Source: a virus
IMG/VR virus record: IMGVR_UViG_3300050821_011524
Span: 1-39,380 of that record
DNA length: 39,380 nt
Direction: 5' to 3' (one strand)
Within the stretch, counting starts at the first letter, position 1, and every line of letters starts with the position of its first letter. Shown here piece by piece: positions 7,068 through 18,100 of this stretch. Both the position numbers and the translations under genes were made by a program. A model generated the notes under the pieces. It had not been told where the DNA came from, did not search any database, and saw nothing but the letters and a program-made list of their open reading frames with translations.

Positions 7068-10000
7068 ATGGCCTTATCTATCTCAACAACCTTTCTTCCC
7101 AGTGGTACAGTGGGTACCGCATATAACACTGCAATAGCCGTGTCGGGAGGAGTGAGTCCCTATAGTTTCAGTGCTGCTGGTCTACCCGCTGGTCTCACTA
7201 TCAATGGTTCTACGGGAGCGATTACAGGTACTCCCGTACAGAGTGCAATAGGAACAACGCCAGTTTCTTTCATCATAACTGACTCCACTTCCCCTACACC
7301 TCTGTCAACAACTGTCACACTTACCATCATCATTCAACCTAGTGCTCTGACTAATGCCATAACTCTAGGTTACATTGAACAGAATCTTCTTCTGACTCTA
7401 GCTTGGAGTCCAGTAGAAGTTGGCGGGGACGCTACTTACTCAATCTATGAAGACTGGAATATTTGGATTGAGCCTCAGACGACTGGAACCCCCATCCTGC
7501 AATCTGTGGAGAGCCATCTTCCCACAGGACTTGAGTTTGGAGGAACCGTTAGTGCCCGAACCTTCCAGTCTCAGTTGGCAGATCAGGACAATTACAGCAT
7601 CAGTATGCAGGCTCTGTCTTCCAATCCTGCTCAGTACACGAATGCTCAACCTTGGAGTTCCTATTTAAGCTTCCCGGCCATCTTCACTTCGGCCTCTGTC
7701 ATTGTCAGCGAAGTAACCGCGCAGATCAATCAGCCGATTCTCATCAGTCTCAATGACTACACCGGAGCAGATCAGTGGCGGTTGGTATTTCAAGATGGTT
7801 CTTCCACGGCATGGCTGCCTCTCAGTGTTATCAACATAACCTATGCCTTCTCAGCACCGGGAGCCTACACCTTCTCGGTTGAAGTACAGAAGAACTACAC
7901 CGGAAATAATCCACCGGTACAGCTTCGTCGCTCCATAAGCGAATCAGTATTCATCAACAACACAGTCTATGTGCCCACGCAGGTCTCAGAGCAGATTATC
8001 ACGGGAACTGTGGGTATGTATGGTGACGCTGGCTTCGAGATCATCGACGCCGTGCAGGGAGGAGTTCCTGAGCCATTCGCTGTCATTGTTAGATCTCTAG
8101 TAAGAGACACAGTGACAAATGAGTTGAAGCTCTTTGTAGCTCTATCCCGATATGAAAATGCAAGCTCTATTCTAGGAACTCTTGCTGCAGACGTATTCCC
8201 ACTAATCGGTAGACCTCAGATTCAGGATCTGATGGAGATTCCTGATGTGCTCACGGAGAATTCTGCCTCCAGTAACTCTCCTGTCAGCATCATCACGACT
8301 TCTCTTCCTCTAGTGAATCAAGTAGGTTCCACACCAGAGATCGATGTCATTGTCGGGCAGTCCATGGGAGAGATTCCCTTCACAGCTTCAGGTGGAAAGG
8401 CTCCCTACAGCTGGTATGCTGCAGACCTCCCGTTTGGTCTAAAGTTCACGATAGATGGAACTCTCTCGGGTGTTCCTATGCTTCTTGGTATCTACCAGAC
8501 GACTATCTCAGTCGTGGATAGTAGCAGTCCAGGATTCATCAACACTCTAGTTATCAACATCGCAGTTCGCAGCAATCTGAGCATCTCTACAGCAGGGTTA
8601 ACAATCACCGGAGGTAACATCTATCTTCCTGCTGCTCAGGTGATGACAGGCTATTCCTATCAGTTGTTGAACACCGGAGGTATCGCTCCCTTCACTTGGG
8701 CCGTGGCTCCTGGATCTGGAGGAGGACTCCCTGGTAATTTGACTGTGAGTCCTTCCGGGTTGATTTCTGGAACTCCTACGACGACAAATTCAACCACGGA
8801 TTTTCAGCAGCCCTTCTTTGTCACCATACAAGTCTCTGATGCTATCGGTGCTCAGGCTGAACAGTATTTCGGTATCAACCTCTCTCCAGCGGCTTTGACT
8901 ATTGACACTCGGATGCCTATCATCTTCCTGGATGACGTGGAGCGAGTAGCGATGGGTATCTTTGGAGGAAAAGCTCCCTACTCAGTAACTATGACTGGAG
9001 CACTGGGTATCGGATATGATTTTGGAGTGACTGACGGACGCTGGGAATTCAATCTTAATGTAGGTACTAACAACTATATCGGCGTTCAGTCTCTAGGATT
9101 CACAGTTACAGATTCAGCAAGCAACAATCTTACCACCACGAGCACCTACACGGTGGCTCCTAGAGTAGAACCTGTATTTGGAAACACCATTGTTGACTAC
9201 CTTTGGGAGAACGGAGATTCCTCGACTGTATCCCTGGCTTTGAGTTCCGGGCTGCTCGGTGGTCTGTCCCTAGGAACCTATGCTTCTTCCATTACGCCTA
9301 ACGGTATCCAGACAGTTGTCACGGGATCTGAGTTAGTCTTCTCTGAAGTCTCAAATACCAATCCTGGTAGCTATGCTCCTATTATCTCTATCCCAATTGC
9401 AGCAGGTCCAACTCAGGTCGCGACAGTAAGTCATGCGATAACTGTAGAGAACTCTTCTGGTGTCTTCGAAGGCACACCCGTAATTGCAGGAAATCTAACG
9501 ACAGCTGCGATGCCCTATCTATTAGGCACCCTAGTTACTGTCAATCCTCTGAAACCCTCGTATAACTCTCCCTCTTTCAGCATGGGAACAGGGGTTACCG
9601 CTCAGCTAGCATCTCCACTACCTGCTGGATTGTCTCTAGACTCTTCGACAGGTCTGATCTACGGTATTCTCGCAGACACTACAACTCTCTCTTCGTCAAT
9701 TGACTATGTCCTAGATGAAGTTATCACTGGTACTGTAACGATAGCCTGGACCAACTTCAACAGTGTCATGACATTGACGGATAATCTAGGCAATCCGAGA
9801 AATCCATACTGTACGATCCAACTTCCCTATTCTGGGACCATCCAGGCCGATAGAGCCTTGACAGGTGTAGCGATCGTAGCAGGTAGACTTCCTTCGGGTC
9901 TTTCTGCTGTAGTGAATAGTGTCAATCCCACACAGGTGGTTGTATCAGGAACGACCCTAGAAGCTGGATATTTTGATGTTTGGTTCCGTATGCTAGACGC

Positions 10001-11849
10001 AAGCGGGAACGTAGGTGTGCTCTACAAGAGATTTGTGTCTTCATATGTCACTCCTCTTGCTATCCTAACAAGTTCTCTCCCTGACATCATACCTTCGGTT
10101 GCCTACTCTGTCGCGTTACAGGCTGTGGGTGGAATTGGACCGTACACGTGGACTCTTACAGGAGGCAGTCTCCCTTCAGGCATCACGCTGGCTAGCACAG
10201 GTTTGATATCTGGAACGACGACTTCTCTGTCCTTTACAAGCACTCTCAATCTGACAGTGACAGACAGTCGTGGTATTCAGGTTGTGACAAACCTGGGCAT
10301 CACGATTAACGATACCCTGACGATCACGAATTCTTCACCACTTCCTAACGTCACGCAGTCTGCAAGTTACTCCGTGGCTTTGAAAGCTGTAGGAGGATCT
10401 GGAACCTATACTTCTTGGGCTATCACTGCAGGAAGTCTCCCTTCCGGGATCACTCTCAACACATCTACCGGAGTCATTAGTGGAACCGGACCGGGTAGCT
10501 TGTCTGGACCCCAGTCTGTAACCTTCCAAGTTACAGACTCCCTGTCTACCAATGCCACAAAGACATTCACTATCGCAGTTACACAGAACACAGGCATTCA
10601 AGTCAATTACTCAGGGGTAGGAGTTATCACGAGATCTCCTGTAGGTGGTACTGGGTACCTCGGCACCCTGACTGTAACTCAGCTCTCTAATCCTGGAGTA
10701 GGAGTGCCTCCCTACACTTGGAGCAGTGTGGCTCTACCAAACTATCTAGTTCTTAATTCTTCCACTGGAGTTATATCGGGAACCACTAATCAAGGAGCAC
10801 CGGGTAGCTCATCTTCACCAAACTCTCTGGGAAGCTTTGCTGTAACCGTCGTTGACAGTAATGGCTTGAATAATACAGAATCTGTCCCTCTAGAATCTGT
10901 GTCTTCGGTGGTTGTCACTACACTGTCCCTCCCGAATGGAACTTTGACAGCCAATTACTCTCAGCAACTGACAGCCACAACCAACAATCCTTCTATAGCC
11001 TCTTGGGCAATGAACTCTGGAGGACTTCCCACTGGTCTTTCCTTGAGTTCCTCAGGACTTGTCACAGGCATCCCCACGGCCACAGGAACATTTGCATTTA
11101 CAGTAATCTGTACAGACGCAATCGGAGATACAGGAACCTCTCAAGCCCTGAGTATCCTCGTACAAAACACCACACTTGTGATTGCCACCACATCCATTCC
11201 AAATGCTCTGGCTGGAGTCAGCTACACTGCTTTCCAGATGCAGGCAACAGGAGGAGACGGTTCATATATTTGGAGCATTGATCCGTCTTCGGTAGCTCAG
11301 CTCCCGCCTGGAATAACGATGACATCCAGCGGTCTGATAGTTGGAAACACCATAGCTTTGGGCAGCTCCAACATCACCTTCCGGCTTACGGATACCACAG
11401 GAGCCTATGTAACTGGGACCTTGACATTTACTGTGGCTTCCAATCTGACTCTTCAAACAGGAGTTGATTTTATTGACGGAACTTCCACGGGATACATTGG
11501 AGCAGTTGCGGCAGGAAATGTAAGCTCTATCAATCCTCGTCCTAATAACTCCTTCTATGTTCTGGCAAAGAACATCATATCTGCGACAACAAATCAGATA
11601 ACGGCTTCCACTTCGGTACCAGGCATCACAGCCACAGTTAGCTCCATAACTACCTACAACTCAGTTCGTGTAGCCTGGATACAACTAACTGGAAGCTTCA
11701 ATGGTCAGCTGGGAGATAATCCGATAACCATCTCAATAGTGGATAGCGGGGTTCCCGCTTCTGCCACCTTTAAGTGGTCCCAATACGTCAGTCTTCCAAT
11801 AGCAATCGTACCCTCTTCAGGGGCAATTCCGACATACTTTGTGGGTTAA
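7068..11849 (+). CDS. Giant Ig-repeat (He_PIG-type) virion protein (1593 aa)
   Basis: GGAG precedes the ATG. The chain contains about nine copies of a ~90-residue putative-Ig unit with the pattern LPxGxxGxxYxxxLxAxGGxxPYxW...LPxGLxLxxxxGxIxGTP. The clearest copies are near residues 5-90, 420-495, 505-610, 1000-1085, 1090-1175, 1280-1360 and 1365-1450. This matches the He_PIG family found in secreted and phage adhesion proteins, where the modules act as rods or carbohydrate-binding spacers. The repeats are diverged, so the array is old. About one residue in five of the first hundred is Thr, relevant to the Thr-heavy tRNA set at 22 kb. Likely a fibre or tail-surface protein. Confidence 0.65.
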   Translation: MALSISTTFLPSGTVGTAYNTAIAVSGGVSPYSFSAAGLPAGLTINGSTGAITGTPVQSAIGTTPVSFIITDSTSPTPLSTTVTLTIIIQPSALTNAITLGYIEQNLLLTLAWSPVEVGGDATYSIYEDWNIWIEPQTTGTPILQSVESHLPTGLEFGGTVSARTFQSQLADQDNYSISMQALSSNPAQYTNAQPWSSYLSFPAIFTSASVIVSEVTAQINQPILISLNDYTGADQWRLVFQDGSSTAWLPLSVINITYAFSAPGAYTFSVEVQKNYTGNNPPVQLRRSISESVFINNTVYVPTQVSEQIITGTVGMYGDAGFEIIDAVQGGVPEPFAVIVRSLVRDTVTNELKLFVALSRYENASSILGTLAADVFPLIGRPQIQDLMEIPDVLTENSASSNSPVSIITTSLPLVNQVGSTPEIDVIVGQSMGEIPFTASGGKAPYSWYAADLPFGLKFTIDGTLSGVPMLLGIYQTTISVVDSSSPGFINTLVINIAVRSNLSISTAGLTITGGNIYLPAAQVMTGYSYQLLNTGGIAPFTWAVAPGSGGGLPGNLTVSPSGLISGTPTTTNSTTDFQQPFFVTIQVSDAIGAQAEQYFGINLSPAALTIDTRMPIIFLDDVERVAMGIFGGKAPYSVTMTGALGIGYDFGVTDGRWEFNLNVGTNNYIGVQSLGFTVTDSASNNLTTTSTYTVAPRVEPVFGNTIVDYLWENGDSSTVSLALSSGLLGGLSLGTYASSITPNGIQTVVTGSELVFSEVSNTNPGSYAPIISIPIAAGPTQVATVSHAITVENSSGVFEGTPVIAGNLTTAAMPYLLGTLVTVNPLKPSYNSPSFSMGTGVTAQLASPLPAGLSLDSSTGLIYGILADTTTLSSSIDYVLDEVITGTVTIAWTNFNSVMTLTDNLGNPRNPYCTIQLPYSGTIQADRALTGVAIVAGRLPSGLSAVVNSVNPTQVVVSGTTLEAGYFDVWFRMLDASGNVGVLYKRFVSSYVTPLAILTSSLPDIIPSVAYSVALQAVGGIGPYTWTLTGGSLPSGITLASTGLISGTTTSLSFTSTLNLTVTDSRGIQVVTNLGITINDTLTITNSSPLPNVTQSASYSVALKAVGGSGTYTSWAITAGSLPSGITLNTSTGVISGTGPGSLSGPQSVTFQVTDSLSTNATKTFTIAVTQNTGIQVNYSGVGVITRSPVGGTGYLGTLTVTQLSNPGVGVPPYTWSSVALPNYLVLNSSTGVISGTTNQGAPGSSSSPNSLGSFAVTVVDSNGLNNTESVPLESVSSVVVTTLSLPNGTLTANYSQQLTATTNNPSIASWAMNSGGLPTGLSLSSSGLVTGIPTATGTFAFTVICTDAIGDTGTSQALSILVQNTTLVIATTSIPNALAGVSYTAFQMQATGGDGSYIWSIDPSSVAQLPPGITMTSSGLIVGNTIALGSSNITFRLTDTTGAYVTGTLTFTVASNLTLQTGVDFIDGTSTGYIGAVAAGNVSSINPRPNNSFYVLAKNIISATTNQITASTSVPGITATVSSITTYNSVRVAWIQLTGSFNGQLGDNPITISIVDSGVPASATFKWSQYVSLPIAIVPSSGAIPTYFVG

Positions 11850-11858
11850 GGGATAAAG

Positions 11859-13790
11859 ATGCCAATAGAAACTGTCAATTTCACGATTTCAGGGAGCAAT
11901 CCTAGGACTGGTTCTCTCCAGATTAATACGACTGGAGCAGGAGCAGGAAACGGTACCATTGTCGACCTAGGATCTGTCGCTGGAGTGGATAGCATTCAAG
12001 CGGCTATCACTTCACGTGGGATGACTTCCAATGCCGTGAATGTAATCTGGCAGGCCACGAACGGTCCCATTGCCGTGACCCCCGTGACTGTGTATGCTAC
12101 AGCAAACAGCTACAACGCCCAATTTCCAGCTGGTTTAACTTCAGGTACTTTTGGTGGTCCTGTCGCTACCAACATCAGCGGTCTGATGTTCAACACTCAT
12201 CCCAACACTCTATTTCCTGGAGATCCTCACGATAGTGGCAATCAGGCAGATCCCTTTGTAAACAACGTCATGAACTCTTCAGGAGGATATGCAGGAGATC
12301 AGGCTATATTCTCCGGCTCCTTCCTGATGTGCCTGACGGGAAGTTTTGTTGTAGCAGCGGCTGGTCAGATAACTCTTACAGCAGTCCTGAATTCCACTTG
12401 CATAATCGCAATCCCAGGTGCCAGCTATGTCAGTGGCCGACAGGGATTCAATGGGATGACGACTACTCCCATCATGGGATACAATCCTCTCGTAGGAGAT
12501 GCCGGATTAAGCTGGCTGGGTGGAAACAACCAGACCGACAACTTTGTCGTGAACTTCCCAGAAAAGGGTGTCTATCCCTTTGAGATCTGCTTTGCTACAG
12601 GTCCTGCGGGAGAGAGGCAATTTGATCTTCTGTATAACAACACGGAACTGATCCTTCCTGTGGCTTCCACGACTGTCCCTCCTGCCCCAGCAGTGGGAAC
12701 TGGAAACGTGATATTGACTCCCACGAGTCAAGGACCCTTCATCACAGGATCTGAAGCGCTGATAAGCGTACAGATTCAGGGAATCAATTACACCACCATC
12801 CCCTACCTTGGCTTGCTTGAGGGAACACCGGGTGTCTTATACATTACAAATAGCACTACAGGGGGAACTAACTTCACGCTGCCCACCTTTAATGGTCAGA
12901 CTCCTGGCGGGGCGGCTGAGACTTCGGCCTTTACCCTGACAGGAAATAATGGCAGTTGGTCCAATAAGCTTTCAGTTACAAATCCCGGAGGAGGCTTTGT
13001 TACTCTAGGCTATAACGGTGCTCCCAGTGATGCCAACGTAGCTAGTACAGAGATAACCCTGACTCAAGATGATGTATCTTGGTATAGTCCGTCTATTGGT
13101 ATTGACCTATTTCAGGCCACCAGTCAGGGAGGCGGACAGAGTTTCAGCATTCAGGTTCTGTGGCTGGTGAATGCTAACGTTACCGTCAGTCCTCTATCGG
13201 TGCAGGGTAATGGAGAAGCTGTAAACTTCACTATCAGTCTTGTCAAACCTCTCCCTCCTATTCAGAACAATACTTCTGCCCAGATGGCTTTCGACGCAGC
13301 CTTTGGCTCAGTGACGGTCGTGGCTAGTCCGGTTCTGAATAGTGCGGGATGGATCACCGCTTTTACTGCCACAGCCACTCCTGTATCTACTTCTAGCGCA
13401 AAGACCTCCAATGTACAGGTCACTGTGTTTGGACAATGCACCTATCTAGTGGGAACGTCGTTCACGACAGCCACAGTGAACTACTTCCAGCAGACCATTT
13501 CTATCGCAGTTGCTGCTCAGACCGGTGGCCCAATCATCTCGATGCCTAGCCTGACCTCTTCAGATACATACACTACCTTGGCCGAGCCTTCAGCCTATGT
13601 GACCATATCCGGAAACGGAACGGGTGCTACAGCAAGCGTACAGCTCAGGAACAACGGTGTTGCTCTTCATCCTTCTTGGGTAGTCTTAGGCACCACCATG
13701 ACTAACCCAGGAAATAACTACACCTTTGCCACAGAGACTCTCTTTGTCAATGGGAGTCCCGTAGCCAGCAGCTCTTGTACTTGCGTGTAA
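11859..13790 (+). CDS. Virion protein with possible PA14-like region (643 aa)
   Basis: AGGGAT lies a few bases before the ATG, and the gene starts 9 bases after the Ig-repeat gene. The protein is Gly/Ser/Thr-rich and beta-structured. Residues ~150-265 contain aromatic strands ending NFPEKGVYPFEICFATGPAG then RQFDLLYNN, which recalls PA14 or fibro-slime sugar-binding domains, though this is only a resemblance. No signal peptide or membrane segment is seen. It probably acts with the neighbouring fibre proteins in host contact. Confidence 0.5.
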   Translation: MPIETVNFTISGSNPRTGSLQINTTGAGAGNGTIVDLGSVAGVDSIQAAITSRGMTSNAVNVIWQATNGPIAVTPVTVYATANSYNAQFPAGLTSGTFGGPVATNISGLMFNTHPNTLFPGDPHDSGNQADPFVNNVMNSSGGYAGDQAIFSGSFLMCLTGSFVVAAAGQITLTAVLNSTCIIAIPGASYVSGRQGFNGMTTTPIMGYNPLVGDAGLSWLGGNNQTDNFVVNFPEKGVYPFEICFATGPAGERQFDLLYNNTELILPVASTTVPPAPAVGTGNVILTPTSQGPFITGSEALISVQIQGINYTTIPYLGLLEGTPGVLYITNSTTGGTNFTLPTFNGQTPGGAAETSAFTLTGNNGSWSNKLSVTNPGGGFVTLGYNGAPSDANVASTEITLTQDDVSWYSPSIGIDLFQATSQGGGQSFSIQVLWLVNANVTVSPLSVQGNGEAVNFTISLVKPLPPIQNNTSAQMAFDAAFGSVTVVASPVLNSAGWITAFTATATPVSTSSAKTSNVQVTVFGQCTYLVGTSFTTATVNYFQQTISIAVAAQTGGPIISMPSLTSSDTYTTLAEPSAYVTISGNGTGATASVQLRNNGVALHPSWVVLGTTMTNPGNNYTFATETLFVNGSPVASSSCTCV

Positions 13791-13799
13791 GGGAGGAAC

Positions 13800-14420
13800 A
13801 TGTCTACATCCTATGCTAACATTGGTCCTCCTTTCAATTTCCTAGGACATCTTTCTTATAGTCAGAAGACTTCCTTTGAAACTTGGATAAATGCTAGGAC
13901 GAAAAACTTCACTCCTATCCAGCAGCACCATCAGATGCGAGCTCAGCAAATGCGAAAGACAGCAGGAGTGTTAGAGAAATTCTATCAGCAGTACTGGACC
14001 GAGCCACTTGCTCCCAACTTCAGGAAGGGAGCATGGCAGCCGGGTCCCAACGGACACTTTGCCTACACCTACAGAAATGATCATGCTCCTATGGTGACTG
14101 TAACTGGGATCAAGGATAATTTCAAGGAGCAGCTCAATCGTCAGGACGAAGCTGTATTTGCGATGAATCATGTCCGAACCATGATAGAAATGAATGAGGA
14201 CAATGCTCAGTATGCCAATCAGGCTACAGCGGAAACAACAACTCAACTCCAGGCCCTAGACAACATGTTCTCTCAGCCTCAGTTTCAGGCTGTCTTGGTG
14301 CAGGATCAGAGTGACACCTATCAAGGAGTGTCTCGTTTTAGAGTAAGTCCCTTGGATCCTCCCACTCCTTGGGAACTAGCTATAGCTAATCGCACCTATA
14401 CACCACCGTCTTCTACTTAA
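13800..14420 (+). CDS. Unknown structural protein (206 aa)
   Basis: A strong GGGAGG sits just upstream of the ATG. Unlike its beta-rich neighbours, this protein is largely helical and rich in Gln, Asn and His (IQQHHQMRAQQMRKTAGVLE; NRQDEAVFAMNHVRTMIEMN), with a beta-like region near residues 75-100 (WQPGPNGHFAYTYRNDH). It lies between the fibre genes and the baseplate genes in one operon, so a role as a small tail or baseplate component is likely. No family is recognised. Confidence 0.5.
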   Translation: MSTSYANIGPPFNFLGHLSYSQKTSFETWINARTKNFTPIQQHHQMRAQQMRKTAGVLEKFYQQYWTEPLAPNFRKGAWQPGPNGHFAYTYRNDHAPMVTVTGIKDNFKEQLNRQDEAVFAMNHVRTMIEMNEDNAQYANQATAETTTQLQALDNMFSQPQFQAVLVQDQSDTYQGVSRFRVSPLDPPTPWELAIANRTYTPPSST

Positions 14421-14428
14421 GGGGTTTC

Positions 14429-15193
14429 GTGTCTTACGATCTATCGACCAAGTCGACGCACTGCGATCATCTGCAAACTCTTGAGCGGTATGTCATAAGT
14501 CCGTATGATAACAAGACTCTTCTTTTGGCTGCAGATACGGCTTATAGGATGCGTGCTCCTCTAAATGGCACGAGTTTGATTCGAGTTTCTCTTGGTGGAA
14601 CCTTAGTTCCTAAGAACAGTGCAACCTATGGTTACAATATCGCTCCTGATCCCGCTACGTTGTCTCTAGATGAACCCTTTTTTAAGATATACTTCAACAA
14701 AGAAGTGCGCCTCGCTCAGCCGTTGATAGAAGTAACCTACAGAACCTACATAGACTACTGTCTGAAGTGTAATGGGACAGGACGAATAAATGATTTGAAG
14801 ATTCTAAATTCCGGGAGCCTGCTTCATATTTGGGGGCAGGAAAAACTCATTCAGCGTGCCCGGAAGTGGATACTCACGTCTACTTGGGGATTTTATCCAC
14901 AGCTAGTTTGTCACATCAAGGACTACATAGGAAAGAAGTTTGGTATCACAATCACAGATTCCGATATCAGCCAGGAAATCACGAGTGCTCTGAATAATAT
15001 GCAGACTATCCAACAATCGCAGGCTACAGTCCAGCACTTAGATCCGTCTGAGATCCTTGTCTCTATTAATAGTGTGAGTGCTCAGCAAGACCCGACTAAT
15101 CCTACTCTTGTGCGAGTATCTTGTAGTGTGACCTCAAATCAAAGAGTATCAGCAGCTCAGTCCATAAACTTTACCTTGAGAGCGAATAACTAA
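14429..15193 (+). CDS. Baseplate-associated protein candidate (254 aa)
   Basis: A GTG start follows GGGG by a few bases. Residues ~110-120 hold CLKCNGTGRIND, a half zinc-knuckle. The following stretch (LIQRARKWILTSTWGFYPQL) and the C-terminal part (DPSEILVSINSVSAQQDP ... TLVRVSCSVTSNQR) resemble small baseplate-wedge proteins of gp25/W type, whose last domain has the form EPRI-V-V. Its position immediately before the J-like baseplate gene, with a one-base gap, supports this. The match is by pattern and synteny only. Confidence 0.5.
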   Translation: MSYDLSTKSTHCDHLQTLERYVISPYDNKTLLLAADTAYRMRAPLNGTSLIRVSLGGTLVPKNSATYGYNIAPDPATLSLDEPFFKIYFNKEVRLAQPLIEVTYRTYIDYCLKCNGTGRINDLKILNSGSLLHIWGQEKLIQRARKWILTSTWGFYPQLVCHIKDYIGKKFGITITDSDISQEITSALNNMQTIQQSQATVQHLDPSEILVSINSVSAQQDPTNPTLVRVSCSVTSNQRVSAAQSINFTLRANN

Positions 15194-15194
15194 G

Positions 15195-18100
15195 ATGACT
15201 TTGTTAGATATCTTGACGCCGAACGTTGCAGCAAACAGCACATTATCGGTTGACGTGTCTTCGCTCCCGTTTCAGGTACAGGTTGACAGTACTGTCGCTA
15301 ATGTCATTGTTCAGTTGTACAATGCCTCTACTGCTCTTACGCAGTCAACCTCTTTGTTTACTGTAACTGGATCTGTAACTACAGGGACATTCATTGCCAA
15401 CGAGCCAGTCACTCAGGCCAATAGCAATGCCAGCGCCAATCTTATAGGTACAGTGACGGGCAGTGGGACAATGATGCTTGGGACCATCACTGGGACCGCA
15501 GATAACAACGATATCTGGACAGGGACGACAAGTGGAGCAACCTACACCCCAACCGCAACTCCTGTTGGAGTGTTTGAAGGCAATATCTCTATTCAAAACA
15601 TCACTACACCAACACAGGCTGTAGTGATAGCGCAGGGACCTGAAGTGGATGGAAATATCCCTTCTCTAGCGAACATCCAATTCTATATTGTCTTCTACAA
15701 TGATCAGAATCTCGCCGCACTCATCTCTCCTCCATCGGGATTCAGTTGCTTCAAGCAGCAGAGCAATTGTATGCTCCAATGGGTCACGCCTCCCTATCAG
15801 GGACTGCTAGGAGTGCGTATCCAGATCAGTACAGACCCCACAGGTGTCACAGTTCCTTACACTCAGGTGGGCAATCTCGTGAATACCGTGAGTAGTTCTT
15901 CTAACACACTGATGAGTACGGTTAATACCAACACAGTAAACACTCCTGATCAGAACATACCAGGACAGTACACCCTGAACTACAATGTGACTGAGACGTA
16001 TCTGACGACGACTTACGGCTCAGTCACTATCTCATCCACCTATGTAAATTCAGATATATTCTATGCTGTAGCTTCTACGGTAATTCAGGATCCTGTTTCC
16101 AATCAGGTTTACGAGTCTCAGCAGATCGGACCTATAACCTGTGGTTTCGTGAATCTATCTGCCGTGAACCCTACAGACTTCCTCGCTCTGCAGAGGAAGG
16201 AAGACATCGCTCAGAGAATGATATCCCAGATCATTCGTGTCTACCCGGATCTAGATTTGACTCCTCACTCTGAGAATAGAGATCTCTTCATCGATCCAAT
16301 TGCTATTGAGATAAGCAATATGTCGGTGCGCCAGTGGTTTTCACTCTGCTGCCAGAGCATAGATGCCCTTGCTCAGATAGACAATGCCTCGGGAAATGGG
16401 TTTAGCGATCCTGTTTCTTCTTCACCAGTAAAGCAGCAACTGGCGAATGCCTTTGGACTCAATTCTAATGATATTCAGACCTACATCAATCATGCCTTCG
16501 ATGTAGCGGCTGATGCGGCTGGGTTGACTCGCGGAGGACCCACAACTTCTACAGGTGTAGTCACCTTCTACACCTACGTGCAGCCTACCGTCCTGATGAC
16601 TATCTCTGAGGGAGCCGTGGTCGCCACGATTGCTGACGCCAGCACAGCCTCTCTGAATTTCACGGTAGCAGGCACAGCGGTCATAGACCCTAAGTTTGCA
16701 AACAATCTCTACAATGCTGAGAAGGGCTGGTGGTCGGTAGATGTTCCGGTATTCTGTCAGACGGCGGGAAGCATAGGAACAGTCGGAGCCGGTTCTATTC
16801 GTCAGACAGTGTCCGGAGTGCCTCAAGGTCTCTCCTGTATAAATCAACTAGGCACTTCTCCAGCTGTAGATACAGAACTGAATTCCCGTCTAGCGGCTCG
16901 TATCAAGAACAAAGAGCTGGTTGGCGTTGACACTGGCACTCGCTATGGCTATTGGGGACAGGCAATCAATACACCGGGTATCGTACAGGCTACCGTCGTG
17001 GCGGCGGGTGATGACGAGATGCTTCGTGACTGGCTTCCAGCAGACATATCTGACTCCGGGTTGGTAATTGAGAGACCCGGTAAGCACATTTTTGGTTGCG
17101 TTGACGTCTACACTCGTGGGACAGCCTTCTCTGAGCAGGTGAATGAGGTAGTCTACAACTACACTCAGACTGGACTTCTCCCTCTGAAATTAATTGTCAA
17201 TTCACTAGGAGTTATTCAATTCAGTGTAACTACGACAGAACCTCTCTATACCGTTCTACAGATATCTGTAACTCAGACCCTGTCGGGAAAGGTTGTCTAT
17301 CTAGGAACTCAGCTCTGTCAGATATCTAATCAGAACGGGAATGCTTCTATCTTCATAAATCCCACGGAGTATACTTATACAATCACTAATGGAGTAAGCA
17401 CACCGACTAGTCAGACTAACCTGCAGTTCATGACCGGGATATCTACTAGCACGGTGACTTTTGCTCTCTCAGGTCGCTATCAGGATGATATCTATTTCAC
17501 TCCTCCAGAACAGCCAATCCTGAGTATAAATTCGGTAGTCGGACCCATCACTGGAGCCATATCACCTTCTTCTATCCAGCTTGTCTATACTCAGGACTTC
17601 CTCCTCGCGGGAGGTTCCAACCAAGCTGGAGATGTAGTGCAGGTTGACAGCACCCAGACTTCTGTTCAGCAGACAACTCTTGTATTCACAGGAGTTCTTA
17701 CGGACACGGGTCCCACCTATCTCTTGATTGATAGCAACATGGTGATGACCATTTCCAGTAACGGAGAGATCATTCCTCCTTCAGGATTCACAGTTACCAA
17801 TGCTTACGATCCCGTGGGTCCTCCCTACGTGTTTGGAGTAGATTACACGATATCCGCCGCTGGCCCATACCTACAATACTATCTCCAGCTGACCAACAAT
17901 TCCAGCATTCTCACCCAGCCAGGTATTCCCCTGAATGGTAGCCCTTCTGTTATAGTCACTTACTATAAATACATCTTAACAGAACACGTGAACCTACAGA
18001 CCGATACTCTCACTCTTACTGGTGTGGTTCCTTCCTATCTTAGCCAGGATGGATTCATCTACAACACCTGGCTTCCAAATAGCTATGGATTGACAACTCT

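Noticed and set aside
7068-11849. Long-range DNA repeats
   Set aside because: The similarity is at protein level (Ig-type modules) and too diverged to be a DNA repeat.
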